Shown here: positions 9,494-18,079 of the stretch, in pieces | Layout of the letters: every line of letters starts with the position of its first letter | Position numbering within the stretch: position 1 is the first letter of the stretch | Source of the DNA: Martinezella lusitana | Lineage (GTDB): Bacteria; Pseudomonadota; Alphaproteobacteria; Rhizobiales; Rhizobiaceae | Reading direction: 5' to 3' | DNA: 64,000 nt | Assembly (NCBI RefSeq): GCF_900094565.1 | Contig: NZ_FMAF01000003.1 | Span: 124,001-188,000, forward strand | The notes under the pieces: model-generated | What the model saw: the letters and a program-made list of their open reading frames with translations, nothing else | Databases searched by the model: none | Told to the model about the DNA's origin: nothing | Made by a program: the position numbers and the translations under genes

Positions 9494-10903
9494 ATGCCGG
9501 ATTATCAGCGCATCAAGAAAGAACTCGAAGGCATCGCCGTCGAAGACAATCCGGCGCTCGTGCGCCAGAAGAGCCGCGACTTCTATTGGTATTCGCCGAT
9601 CCTGAAAGCGCAGCTCGACAATGTCACCGCCGACCTCGTCGTCACGCCGAAGACCGAGGAAGAGGTGATCCGCACGCTGAAGGTCGCCTATGCGCATGAC
9701 GTGCCCGTAACGCCGCGCGGCGCCGGCACCGGCAATTACGGCCAGGCCATGCCGCTCTCCGGCGGCATCGTGCTTAACCTTGCGGCCATGAACAAGGTCA
9801 AGGAGATCCATCCCGGCCGCGTCATCTGCGAACCCGGCATCGTCATTGCCGAACTCGATCGCCAGACCAAGGCCCATTCCGGCCAGGAGCTGCGCTTCCA
9901 CCCCTCAACCGCACAGACGGCGACGATCGGCGGCTTCATCGCCGGCGGCTCCGGCGGCGTCGGCTCCATCACCTGGGGCGGGCTGCGCGATCTCGGCAAT
10001 ATCCTGCGCCTGCGCGTCGTCACCATGGAAGCAGAACCGCGCGTTCTCGACCTGACCGGTTGGGATTTGACCAAGGTCAGCCATGCCTATGGCACCAACG
10101 GCATCATCACCGAGATCGAAATGCCGCTGGCACCCGCCTATGACTGGGTGGACGTGCTGGTCGGCTATGACGACTTCATGTCTGCCGTGCGCTTCTCCGA
10201 TGCTCTCGCCAAGTGCAACGGCATACTGGTCAAGGAAATCGCACCGATCGCAGCACCCATCCCGCACGAATACTTCACCCGCCACAAGCCCTATATCCGC
10301 GAGGGACAGTCGGTCGTGGCGTTGATGATCGCGCCGCATTCGATGGATCCCTTCGTCGCCTTCGCCAGCCAGCAGAAGGGTGAGATCACCTTCCGCTCCG
10401 ACAAGGTGGAGAGCATGAAGGGCATCCCGCACGCCTATGAACTCGCCTGGAACCATACGACGCTACGCGCCATCAAGGTCGATCCGTCGATCACCTACCT
10501 GCAGGTGCAGTATCCGGGACCGGACCATGTCGCCAAGGTGCAGAAGATGGTGGAAATCTTCGGTGACGAGGTGCCCGGCCATCTCGAATTCATCAAGTTC
10601 GACGGCCAGATCCAGTGCTCCGGCCTGCCGCTGGTGCGCTACACCTCCGAAGCCCGGCTCGAGGAGATCATCAAGATCCATCAGGATCACGGCTGCCCGA
10701 TCTTCAATCCGCATCGCTATACGCTGGAGGAAGGCGGCATGAAGCAGACGGACGCCGTCCAGCTCGCCTTCAAGCGGGAAACCGACCCGAAAGGCCTGCT
10801 CAACCCCGGCAAGATGATCGCCTGGGATGATCCGAATTTCGACTTCAAGTCAGGCAAGAACTACCTCTTCCCCGGCCTTGCGGCGCTGATGGAGGCCTCA
10901 TGA
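9494..10903 (+). CDS. FAD-binding oxidase/dehydrogenase (GlcD/PCMH family)
   Basis: A flavoprotein of the D-lactate dehydrogenase/glycolate oxidase GlcD and berberine-bridge-related group, 469 residues. The N-terminal FAD-binding PCMH domain contains RGAGTGNYGQAMPLSGG and GGFIAGGSGGVGSITWG. The C-terminal substrate domain ends with the family signature in which a conserved KGLLNPGK occurs. Start at the ATG 9494, one base after the amidohydrolase stop. It may oxidise a hydroxy-acid or an N-heterocyclic intermediate. Its stop overlaps the next gene's start (ATGA at 10900-10903), so it belongs to the same operon. Confidence 0.85.
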   Translation: MPDYQRIKKELEGIAVEDNPALVRQKSRDFYWYSPILKAQLDNVTADLVVTPKTEEEVIRTLKVAYAHDVPVTPRGAGTGNYGQAMPLSGGIVLNLAAMNKVKEIHPGRVICEPGIVIAELDRQTKAHSGQELRFHPSTAQTATIGGFIAGGSGGVGSITWGGLRDLGNILRLRVVTMEAEPRVLDLTGWDLTKVSHAYGTNGIITEIEMPLAPAYDWVDVLVGYDDFMSAVRFSDALAKCNGILVKEIAPIAAPIPHEYFTRHKPYIREGQSVVALMIAPHSMDPFVAFASQQKGEITFRSDKVESMKGIPHAYELAWNHTTLRAIKVDPSITYLQVQYPGPDHVAKVQKMVEIFGDEVPGHLEFIKFDGQIQCSGLPLVRYTSEARLEEIIKIHQDHGCPIFNPHRYTLEEGGMKQTDAVQLAFKRETDPKGLLNPGKMIAWDDPNFDFKSGKNYLFPGLAALMEAS

Positions 10904-11481
10904 AGGTTCTCGTCCTTCATTCGCATCCGGTGGAGGAAAGCTTCGGTGCGGCGCTGCACCGGCAAACCATCGAGAGCCTGAAGACCGCCGGCCACGACGT
11001 CGATGACTGCAACCTCTATGCCGAGGGCTTCGATCCCGTGCTGTCTCGCCGCGATCGCATGATCTATCACGACTATCCCGACAATACCGAGGTGATGAAG
11101 CCCTACGTCGAACGGCTGGAGCGCGCAGAAGCGCTTGTCATCGTCACGCCGGTCTGGAACTTCGGCTTTCCGGCCATTCTGAAAGGCTATTTCGACCGCG
11201 TCTGGCTCCCCGGCGTCTCCTTCGAGCTCGTCGACGGCAAGGTGCGCTCCAAGCTGCAGCATATCCGCAAGCTCGGCGCGGTGCTCACCTATGGCGCCGA
11301 TCCCTTCCGCGCCTTCATCGCCGGCAATCCGCCGAAGAAGATCGTCAAGCGTGTCCTGCGGGCACAGATCAAGCCCTTTGCCCCGGTCGTCTTCCTCGCC
11401 CACTACGACATGAACCGCTCGACCGACGAGACGAGAGGGCGGTTCCTTGAAAAGGTGAAGCAGGAAATGGGGCGGTTCTGA
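10900..11481 (+). CDS. NAD(P)H dehydrogenase (quinone), flavodoxin-like fold
   Basis: A 193-residue member of the NQO1/modulator of drug activity B family. It begins with VLVLHSHP, the phosphate-binding start of the flavodoxin-like fold, and contains the FMN/FAD loop TPVWNFGFPAILKGYFDRV near residues 86-104. It probably reduces a quinone or provides reduced flavin using NAD(P)H. It is the last gene of the operon beginning at 5325 and overlaps its predecessor by 4 bases. A convergent methyltransferase gene ends 10 bases further on. Confidence 0.85.
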   Translation: MKVLVLHSHPVEESFGAALHRQTIESLKTAGHDVDDCNLYAEGFDPVLSRRDRMIYHDYPDNTEVMKPYVERLERAEALVIVTPVWNFGFPAILKGYFDRVWLPGVSFELVDGKVRSKLQHIRKLGAVLTYGADPFRAFIAGNPPKKIVKRVLRAQIKPFAPVVFLAHYDMNRSTDETRGRFLEKVKQEMGRF

Positions 11482-11491
11482 CGCTCCAGCC

Positions 11492-12220
11492 TCAGGTCCG
11501 GGTCGAGATCAGCAGGAACATCGGCCGCTCGCGCTCGATCGCCCACTCCGGATGCAAGGCAAGTTCCGCATCGCTCGGCGACCACTCCTCGACATGCGCA
11601 ATAGTGAAGCCCGACTTTATCAGCAGGTTGAGCGTCGTGCCCATGGTGCGATGCTGCTTGACAACGCCTTCGGCGAGCCAGTTCGTCACCCTCGGCCCCT
11701 CGATCTGATAGGCATTCAGCGGCCAGACCTTGCCGCCATCCGCGCCGACCAGCCATTCCGGCTGCCGCGGTGCCATGTAGATCGGATGTTCGATGGAAAA
11801 GATCAGCCGCCCGCCCGGCTTCAACGCCTGGCGAATATTGATCAGAAGCCCGGCGAAATCCTTGATATAGTGGAAGGCGAGCGAGCTGTAGACGAGATCG
11901 AAGCCGCCGGCCGGAAGCTGCAGCCTTTCCAGATCCGCCTTGTCGTAGCGAATGCAGGCGTCCGTCGTCTCGGCGCGGGCACGCGCAAGCATGTTGTCCG
12001 ACACATCGAGCCCTAGCACGCCGGCGGCGCCGTGCTCGGCCGCCCATCGGCAGAACCATCCGAAGCCGCAACCGAGATCGACGACATCGAGGCCATGCAG
12101 ATCCGGCAGCAAGGCGCGAATAGCCGGCCACTCCGCAGCTCCAGCCAGCCCGTCGACCGAACGCTGAAGGCGGCTATAACCTTCGAAAAAGCCTGGATCG
12201 TCGTAGATATTCTGGGTCAC
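11492..12220 (-). CDS. Class I SAM-dependent methyltransferase
   Basis: A UbiE/BioC-like methyltransferase of 242 residues. Motif I reads VVDLGCGFGWF at about residues 46-56, with an acidic LGLDVSDNM motif II and a Met11-type core (FDLVYSSLAFHYI). It uses S-adenosylmethionine; the acceptor is unknown. The start is a GTG at 12220 with AGGAG 7 bases upstream, and no better ATG is available. A further 66 bases upstream is the Rid gene in the same direction. Confidence 0.85.
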   Translation of the reverse strand: MTQNIYDDPGFFEGYSRLQRSVDGLAGAAEWPAIRALLPDLHGLDVVDLGCGFGWFCRWAAEHGAAGVLGLDVSDNMLARARAETTDACIRYDKADLERLQLPAGGFDLVYSSLAFHYIKDFAGLLINIRQALKPGGRLIFSIEHPIYMAPRQPEWLVGADGGKVWPLNAYQIEGPRVTNWLAEGVVKQHRTMGTTLNLLIKSGFTIAHVEEWSPSDAELALHPEWAIERERPMFLLISTRT

Positions 12221-12286
12221 GCCAGTCTCCTGAAGATCGGCAGGTTCGATCCGACAGCGCCAACACCGGAGCCGGAAGCGCTGAGG

Positions 12287-12676
12287 TTACATCACCTTCG
12301 CTGCCGTGACCTCGACCTCTACCAGAAACTCCGATCGGGTAAACCCGCCGACGATCAGCAGCGTCGAAACCGGCTTCGGATCCAGCGTATAGCGGTCACG
12401 CACGGCCATATAGGCGGGGAAATCCTCGCGTGTGGTGACGAAACCGGCGATGCGGATGACGTCGGCGAAGCTCATGCCTGCATCGTCGAGAATGGCCTTG
12501 ATTGCCTGGAAACACATCTCGGCCTGAGAGGTAACGTCATGCGGGATTCGGTCATCGAGGCCGATGCCGAGCTGGCCGGATGTGACAAGAAGACTGGCGC
12601 CAGGCGGCACCAGCAGGCCGTGATTGTAATTACCGAAGGGGCGTCGGACAGACGGTGGGTTGAATACCTTCTTCAT
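12287..12676 (-). CDS. RidA/YjgF family protein lacking the canonical arginine
   Basis: A 129-residue Rid-superfamily protein with the characteristic VTSGQLGI, QAEMCFQAIKAILDDAGMSFADV and C-terminal VEVEVTA segments. RidA proper hydrolyses reactive enamine/imine intermediates and needs an arginine in a PxR motif; here the aligned segment is PVST (residues 102-105), with serine in place of the arginine. It is therefore more likely one of the divergent Rid subfamilies than a true imine deaminase. It lies between an EamA transporter and a methyltransferase, all on the minus strand. Confidence 0.85.
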   Translation of the reverse strand: MKKVFNPPSVRRPFGNYNHGLLVPPGASLLVTSGQLGIGLDDRIPHDVTSQAEMCFQAIKAILDDAGMSFADVIRIAGFVTTREDFPAYMAVRDRYTLDPKPVSTLLIVGGFTRSEFLVEVEVTAAKVM

Positions 12677-12737
12677 CGATAGCGATTCCTCGTGATCGGA
12701 CCGATTTCAGCATTTTGAGGCCAAGCCGACAAGCCGT

Positions 12738-13637
12738 TCAATGCGCTTGTGCTGAAGTAACCACCCGATTTCGACGGACCTCCAACAGGATATGACCGAA
12801 GAGTGCAGCCAGCACGATCGGTCCGCCGATCAACGTCGCCGTCGACGGGCGCTCGGCAAAGGCCATCCAGACCCAGAGCGGCGTCAGCGGCACTTCGAGC
12901 GCCGTCAGCAGGGCGGCATCCGAGGCCGGAACCAGCCGCGAGCCGAATGTGTAAAGGCTGAGGCCCATTGCATTCTGAATGATGCCGAAAGCGATGATCA
13001 GGCCGAGATCCTGTCCCGACAGCGCAAGCGGCGAAGCGAACCAGAAGGTAATGAAGGAGCACAGCCAGGCCGACAAAGCCATGGCCGGCAGCATCGGCAC
13101 ATTGCGATGCTGACGCATGACAACGGCGAGACCGGCGACCGTCAGTGTCATGACGCCGGCGAGAACCTTGCCGAGCCAGCTGCCCCCGTCGCTCGCATGT
13201 CCCGAAAGCATGACGAGGACGCCGATGAAGGCGATGCCGCTGGCAACCAGCGTCCGCATGTTCGGACGCTCGCCGATGAAGAGAAAGGCAACGCCCGCGG
13301 TAACAAAGGGCACGGTCGCGTAGATGACCATGGCATCGGCAACCGAGGTATAATAGATCGAGCCGATACCGCTTATCATGGACGCAGTGGAAAAGATCGT
13401 CGCCGCCAGCGAAGGCCCGCGCATAGAGTGCAGGATGCGCCAGGCGTTGCGGCGTTCGATGTAGAAAAACAGCGTGAATACGCCCAGGCCGGAGACTATT
13501 CCACGACAGAAGAGGATGGTCATGAAGTCCGCATGGATCGCCCGCACGAAGAGACCGGAGGTCGACCAGGCCAGCGCCGAAAGCGCCACATAGGTCACGC
13601 CCAGCCTGTATTGCTGCTGTTCCGCCAGCGTCACCAT
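12738..13637 (-). CDS. EamA/DMT family transporter
   Basis: An inner-membrane drug/metabolite transporter with about ten hydrophobic helices arranged as two EamA repeats in 299 residues. The N-terminal repeat opens with TYVALSALAWSTSGLFVRA and the second repeat has FGIIQNAMGLSLYTFGSRL followed by the typical EVPLTPLWVW. The ATG at 13637 is used; a TTG directly before it is possible. Substrate unknown; such proteins usually export amino acids, purines or other metabolites. It is the first gene of the minus-strand run that continues with the Rid gene. Confidence 0.87.
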   Translation of the reverse strand: MVTLAEQQQYRLGVTYVALSALAWSTSGLFVRAIHADFMTILFCRGIVSGLGVFTLFFYIERRNAWRILHSMRGPSLAATIFSTASMISGIGSIYYTSVADAMVIYATVPFVTAGVAFLFIGERPNMRTLVASGIAFIGVLVMLSGHASDGGSWLGKVLAGVMTLTVAGLAVVMRQHRNVPMLPAMALSAWLCSFITFWFASPLALSGQDLGLIIAFGIIQNAMGLSLYTFGSRLVPASDAALLTALEVPLTPLWVWMAFAERPSTATLIGGPIVLAALFGHILLEVRRNRVVTSAQAH

Positions 13638-13881
13638 CAACTCCCCCGTCCCTTAGCGGCAGATCATTAGCGAGCGGCGATGATACCCACAAGCAAAGCT
13701 TGCGCCGCTCCTTGTCGCGGATGCCGGAAGATTGTGAGGGTTGCAGGAAGGCCACGCCAGATCCCGTCAGTTGAGTGGCGGATGGTCGATGTCGTCTTGA
13801 ACGCGGACCGGATCACATTCATCTTGCAGATATTCTCTGCCGCTTTACGGTCCGCATGGGTTTCGGTTCAGGGAGAATCAA

Positions 13882-14307
13882 TTGCGCTTGCTGTCAGCCA
13901 CCTTGTTCGCATGCGGCTGCGTCAGCCTGGCCGATGGTCCTCTTTGGCCGCCGGCGCAGACCTATGTCGATACGACGGTGCAATGCAGCCAGAGCAGCAA
14001 TCCGGCCCGTTGCCAATACACGCGCGATACGTGGAAGGCCAAATATGACGAGGCCATTGCGGGCGGATATCGTGCGCAGAAACATGTCGCATTGTGCCTG
14101 AGTACCGGCTGCGATGAGGCGATTCAGCCCGACAAGATGCTCGGCTGCGCATGGCGCATCGTCATTGCCGATGCGAGACATGCTGAGGCCGACAGCACCG
14201 ATGCGATGAATCTCGACCGTTTCTGCGGAACCGATTATATCGACGAGAAAGGAAAACTTGCGGCCGCATCCCAGGCGAAGGCAATGCTGCGCCTGATCGG
14301 AAAATAG
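13882..14307 (+). CDS. Small secreted cysteine-rich hypothetical protein, possible lipoprotein
   Basis: I do not recognise a family. The 141-residue product starts with a short hydrophobic segment containing LFACGC (residues 8-13), which could be a lipobox, and the rest has several cysteines (TTVQCSQSSNPARCQYT, CLSTGCDEAI, GCAWRI, RFCGT) that could pair in the periplasm. The putative start is a TTG at 13882 with GGGAGAA upstream; this start is uncertain and a longer form is possible. It stands alone between a divergent transporter and a convergent hydrolase, with a GC-rich hairpin right after its stop. Confidence 0.6.
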   Translation: MRLLSATLFACGCVSLADGPLWPPAQTYVDTTVQCSQSSNPARCQYTRDTWKAKYDEAIAGGYRAQKHVALCLSTGCDEAIQPDKMLGCAWRIVIADARHAEADSTDAMNLDRFCGTDYIDEKGKLAAASQAKAMLRLIGK

Positions 14308-14326
14308 CCGGCCGCGGAGCGGCCGG
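14308..14326. terminator. GC-rich hairpin between convergent genes
   Basis: A perfect 8-base stem CCGGCCGC/GCGGCCGG with a GGA loop sits directly after the stop of the small secreted protein gene and 15 bases before the stop of the convergent hydrolase gene. There is no strong U-tract (CTATTTTCC on the minus-strand side), so it is a possible rather than a certain bidirectional terminator. Confidence 0.5.
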
Positions 14327-14340
14327 GGTCTCATTCAAAC

Positions 14341-14952
14341 TCACGCGTAAGGCGTGAGGAAGGCGCGGATCGCCTCGATCTCGTTCGGCCTGATGTCGTG
14401 GCCGCCGGGATGCCATTCGAGCGTCGTCTCAGCCTCCTGCCGCGCGAAATAATCGGCCAGAGCCTTGGTCACGGGCGCAGGCGAGATCGGATCCCGCTCG
14501 CCTGCGGTGATCAGCACACGCCTGCCCTCCAGCCGGGCATTATCCTTCGGCTGGAACGGGATCAGCGGATGCATGAGCACGGCCGCGTCGAAAAGATCGC
14601 CATGCTCGATGAGCACGTTGGCGAGGATATTGGCCCCGTTGGAGAAACCGAGACCAAGCACCTGCGACGCGCCGTATTCGGCCGCAAGGCCCGAGACATA
14701 GGCCGCCATCTTGTCCGTTGCCCGAGCAAGGTCCGCCATATCGTAGACACCCTCGCCCGTCCGGCGGAAGAAGCGCGCCGCACCATGTTCCGAGACATCG
14801 CCCCGCGGCGACACGATGGTCGCCTCGGGCAGCAAGCGGGCACCGAAATCGAAGAACTGGTTCTCGTCACCGCCAGTGCCGTGAAAGGTGAAAAGAATGG
14901 GTTTTCCGGGTGCACCGGCCTTCAGCCGGTGCACATAGGTCGTATCCGTCAT
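14341..14952 (-). CDS. Alpha/beta hydrolase, phospholipase/carboxylesterase family (MhqD-like)
   Basis: A 203-residue carboxylesterase with an intact catalytic triad: nucleophile elbow GFSNGA, aspartate in GERDP, histidine in GGHDI. The oxyanion segment is FHGTGGDEN. It lies 13 bases after a ring-cleaving VOC dioxygenase gene in the same direction. The same pair, mhqO and mhqD, occurs in Bacillus subtilis, where it serves resistance to hydroquinones and azo compounds, so a role in cleaving or de-esterifying quinone-derived products is likely here. Confidence 0.85.
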   Translation of the reverse strand: MTDTTYVHRLKAGAPGKPILFTFHGTGGDENQFFDFGARLLPEATIVSPRGDVSEHGAARFFRRTGEGVYDMADLARATDKMAAYVSGLAAEYGASQVLGLGFSNGANILANVLIEHGDLFDAAVLMHPLIPFQPKDNARLEGRRVLITAGERDPISPAPVTKALADYFARQEAETTLEWHPGGHDIRPNEIEAIRAFLTPYA

Positions 14953-14965
14953 GATCCTCTCCCAG

Positions 14966-15898
14966 TTAGCCTTCCAGCGGTTCGAGGTGCTGCTCGATCA
15001 AGGCGCGCAGATGCGCATGCTGCTCAGGCAGTTTCAGTGCCTCGCCGAGATGGGCCGTATCCTCGTCACGGTTGAAGCCGGGTTCGTTGGTGGCGACTTC
15101 GAACAGCACGCCGCCCGGCGTGCGGAAATAGATCGCCCAGAAGTAGTCGCGGTCGATAACAGGCGTGACCTGGTACCCCGTATCCATCAGCGCCTTGCGC
15201 ACCTCAAGCTGCTTTGCGCGGTTCTCGACGGCAAAGGCGACATGGTGGACGGAACCCGCGCCCGGAAGCGCACGGTTGATATTCGGCATGGTTTCAAGGT
15301 CGACATAGTCGGCACCGTTGCCGCCAGGCATGGCGAGGCGCTTGACGCCCTCATGCGTATCGACGACCTCGTAACCCATATATTTCAACAGTTCGGCCGT
15401 GGCGCCCTCGTCCCGCAGCCGCATGGCGACGGAATGGAAACCCCTGATGGCATGCTCGGCATCGACCCCGCCATGGGTCCAGGGCTGACGGCTGTCATCC
15501 TTGACTTCGACGAGAGCGAAGCCATCGCCATCCGGGCCGGCGAAATGCAGGCGCTTCTGACCGAAGGATTCGTCGGCTTTCAAGCCTTCGACACCCTGCT
15601 TGCCCAGCCGGTCGGTCCAATAGCCGATCGCGCCTTCCGGAACGGAGAAGACGGTGTTGCCGACTTCGCCGGTGCCCGGGCGACCCTGTGCCATCTTCGG
15701 GAACGGAAAGTAGGTCATGATCGTGCCGGGCGCGCCGGTCTCGTCACCATAGTAGAGGTGATAGACATCGGGCGCATCGAAATTGACCGTTTTCTTGACG
15801 CGGCGCAGGCCGAGCGTATCGGTGAAGAACTTGTTGTTGGTCCGGGCGTCTCCAGCCATCGAAGTAACGTGGTGAAGACCTTTGATCTGATTGAGCAT
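14966..15898 (-). CDS. Ring-cleaving dioxygenase, VOC superfamily (MhqO-like)
   Basis: A 310-residue protein of two vicinal-oxygen-chelate (glyoxalase fold) modules. Each module opens with a metal-ligand histidine, GLHHVTS at residues 6-12 and GFHSVAM near 155, and glutamates occur near each module end (ALVEV and LFEVAT). Such Fe(II) extradiol-type enzymes open hydroquinone or catechol rings. The ATG at 15898 is chosen because it begins the fold directly; a start at 15940 would add 14 arginine-rich residues. It is followed by the MhqD-like hydrolase. Confidence 0.87.
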   Translation of the reverse strand: MLNQIKGLHHVTSMAGDARTNNKFFTDTLGLRRVKKTVNFDAPDVYHLYYGDETGAPGTIMTYFPFPKMAQGRPGTGEVGNTVFSVPEGAIGYWTDRLGKQGVEGLKADESFGQKRLHFAGPDGDGFALVEVKDDSRQPWTHGGVDAEHAIRGFHSVAMRLRDEGATAELLKYMGYEVVDTHEGVKRLAMPGGNGADYVDLETMPNINRALPGAGSVHHVAFAVENRAKQLEVRKALMDTGYQVTPVIDRDYFWAIYFRTPGGVLFEVATNEPGFNRDEDTAHLGEALKLPEQHAHLRALIEQHLEPLEG

Positions 15899-16041
15899 CT
15901 CTAACCCCTTGTCTCGCCTGCGACGGCAGGCGTTTCTCATGGGCAGAAGATGGTCCGGGAAGCCCTGTTTCGATAGCCCCCAAGTGCCAAACGGATTGTC
16001 TTCAATTGTTGAACGACGGATAGAGGTCGTTCAATATGAGC

Positions 16042-16743
16042 TTAGCTATTGCCCGGATTGCTCGGCAGCGCCCAATCGATCGGCTCTCGACCATTCTCAG
16101 CCAGATAGGCATTGGCCTTGGAAAAATGCCGGCAGCCGAGGAAACCGTTATGGGCAGACAGCGGCGATGGGTGGGCTGCCTTCAGCACCAGATGGCGTTC
16201 GGTATCGACAAAGGCCGCCTTCTTCTGCGCATAGGAGCCCCAGAGCATGAAGACGACGCCATCGCATTCGTCGTTGACCTTGCGGATCACCGCATCGGTA
16301 AAGCGCTCCCAGCCCTTGCCCTGATGTGAGGCGGCCTGCGATTCCTCGACCGTCAGCACGCTGTTGAGCAGCAGCACGCCCTGCTTCGCCCAGCTTTCCA
16401 GAAAGCCGTGGCGCGCTGGCGGAATGCCGAGATCGGTCTCGAGCTCCTTGTAGATGTTGACAAGCGACGGCGGAATGCGCACGCCGGGGCGAACGCTGAA
16501 GCAGAGCCCATGCGCCTGACCGCTGCCGTGATAGGGGTCCTGCCCGAGAATGACGACCTGCACCTCATCGAGCGGCGTCAGATCCAGCGCCCGGAAATAC
16601 TCGCTGCCGCGCGGAAAGATCACCTTGCCACGCTGCTTCTCCTCGACAAGAAAGGATTTGAGCTGCTGCATGTAGGGGCTTTCGAATTCCGGAGACAGCG
16701 CCTCTTTCCAGCTTTCCTCCAGCTTGATACCCGCTTCCGCCAT
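16042..16743 (-). CDS. ung: Uracil-DNA glycosylase
   Basis: Family 1 uracil-DNA glycosylase that removes uracil from DNA in base-excision repair. The water-activating motif [14 protein letters not shown] and the minor-groove [11 protein letters not shown] loop are both intact in 233 residues. Start is the ATG at 16743 with a GGAGG ribosome site upstream. The promoter/RBS/ATG stretch is duplicated at 18080-18181, see the repeat entries. Expression is probably constitutive from a TTGACA-like -35 at 16799-16804 on the minus strand. Confidence 0.96.
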   Translation of the reverse strand: MAEAGIKLEESWKEALSPEFESPYMQQLKSFLVEEKQRGKVIFPRGSEYFRALDLTPLDEVQVVILGQDPYHGSGQAHGLCFSVRPGVRIPPSLVNIYKELETDLGIPPARHGFLESWAKQGVLLLNSVLTVEESQAASHQGKGWERFTDAVIRKVNDECDGVVFMLWGSYAQKKAAFVDTERHLVLKAAHPSPLSAHNGFLGCRHFSKANAYLAENGREPIDWALPSNPGNS

Positions 16744-16842
16744 CGTCTCTCGCCTCCGTCTGTTGTCAGCATGCCGATTGAGGATGAAAGCGAGGGCGTG
16801 TCAAGAAAATGGCGGATGCTGCGATGGGGAGATCACAGTTTT
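16741..16842. repeat. 102-bp direct repeat, copy 1 (ung start and promoter)
   Basis: This stretch includes the ung start codon, ribosome site and upstream region. It recurs at 18080-18181 in the same orientation with the same internal spacing, about 8 mismatches and no gaps by eye. Similarity stops abruptly at the ung start codon side and after GATCACAGTTTT at the other. Confidence 0.85.
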
Positions 16843-16974
16843 TGAAGAGTGGCGAGGCTCGGTTCCAAGCTTATCTGGTAAATGGCACCGATGGCAGGAA
16901 CTAGGGTCCTAATCGTTGACAATCGTGTTCCCTTCAGCCAATGGAGGCCATCCCAACCTCCCGACCGGTGCCCC

Positions 16975-17514
16975 ATGCTTCCCTTGCATTCCCTTGGCGA
17001 GCGCATCGTCGTCGTCGGCCCTTCCAATGCCGGCAAGTCAACCCTTGCGGTCGCCCTTTCCAAAAAGCTCGGCTTTCCAGCCGTGCATCTCGATCAGCTT
17101 CACCACCTGCCCCATACAGATTGGCAGCAGCGCCCTGAAGCAGAGTTCGCCGCACTCCATGATGCGGCAATCCTTGAAGAACGGTGGATTATGGAGGGCA
17201 ACTATTCGCGCCTGATGCCGCAGCGCTTCGCCCGGGCCACCGGTGCTATCCTCATAACCTCAAACCATTGGCTACGCTTTTCCCGCTATCTCAAGCGCAC
17301 GCTCATCAACCGCTCGGACCGAGCGGGACATCTCGAAGGCGCGAAGGACAGCATCAAATGGGACTTGATTCGGTGGATTCTTGTGAAGACTCGCAACAGC
17401 GGCGTCAAATACGCAAAAATCCTCCAGGAATCCGGCTTGCCGCTCATAGAATGCCATACGGCGGAGGCGCTCAATAGCCTCTATAATATTTGGGATTTGC
17501 CGGACCGGCGATAG
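16975..17514 (+). CDS. P-loop NTPase, adenylate kinase/FlaR-like
   Basis: A 179-residue nucleotide-binding protein. The Walker A motif GPSNAGKST is near residues 14-22, followed by VHLDQLHHLPHTDW and EERWIMEGNYS, a pattern shared with small kinase-like proteins annotated as adenylate kinase or topology modulation (FlaR-like). The cellular role is unknown. The ATG at 16975 is used because it begins just before the first beta strand; an in-frame start at 16882 would add a tail without family features. The gene and its neighbour sit between the two copies of a 102-bp repeat and look less GC-rich than flanking genes. Confidence 0.75.
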   Translation: MLPLHSLGERIVVVGPSNAGKSTLAVALSKKLGFPAVHLDQLHHLPHTDWQQRPEAEFAALHDAAILEERWIMEGNYSRLMPQRFARATGAILITSNHWLRFSRYLKRTLINRSDRAGHLEGAKDSIKWDLIRWILVKTRNSGVKYAKILQESGLPLIECHTAEALNSLYNIWDLPDRR

Positions 17515-17746
17515 CGTTTTGTGGGAATGGCGTTTGAGCCCAAATGAGACACAACCTCATGGCATTCACTTGCCTCTAAATCATCAGGCATTCACGCGGG
17601 AGATACGCGCAGCAAGCTTCGACCGGAACCAGCGATCAGTCTGGCGGCTCAGCCGCGGAGGAAACCCAACCGAGGCCATTGCTAGAGGCGAGAAAAGTCC
17701 TAAGGTGTGCGAACTATTTATTCAAAATGTCGAGGGAGTAGCAGAA

Positions 17747-18067
17747 ATGGGCCAGCATATTGGTGATTTGGTTGTGACCAAGATTGTCATTGCAAGCAAC
17801 ACCGTCACCGGAGTTACCCGTGTTAAACCAGGCGGGAAGCTGGTGTCATCAGGAAAACTGCTCGGCGGATTGGTCATTGAAGCCGGGGGAAATGCCGTAG
17901 TTTCCGGCAAGATAGATCGAAATGTCGTGAATGACGGAAATTTCGTTTTGAACGGCCAGGTCGCGGGCCGAATTGTCGGTCAGGGCATAGTCGTCATGGG
18001 TCCTGGCGCTGATGTTTCCGGCAATGATCTGCCGATTGAACCCGGCGCGGAAAACTCTGCCGCTTAA
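17747..18067 (+). CDS. Small bactofilin-like beta-helical protein
   Basis: A 106-residue protein composed of short glycine/valine repeats such as GGKLVSSGKLLGGLVIEAGG, IDRNVVNDGNFVLNGQVAG and IVGQGIVVMGPGADVSG, each resembling a rung of a right-handed beta helix as in bactofilins or polymer-forming cytoskeletal proteins. No signal peptide or membrane segment is visible. The ATG at 17747 has GGGAG upstream; the open frame extends up to 17519 but that extension looks non-coding. Function unknown; homology to bactofilins is by pattern only. Confidence 0.6.
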   Translation: MGQHIGDLVVTKIVIASNTVTGVTRVKPGGKLVSSGKLLGGLVIEAGGNAVVSGKIDRNVVNDGNFVLNGQVAGRIVGQGIVVMGPGADVSGNDLPIEPGAENSAA

Positions 18068-18079
18068 AGTCCGCATACC

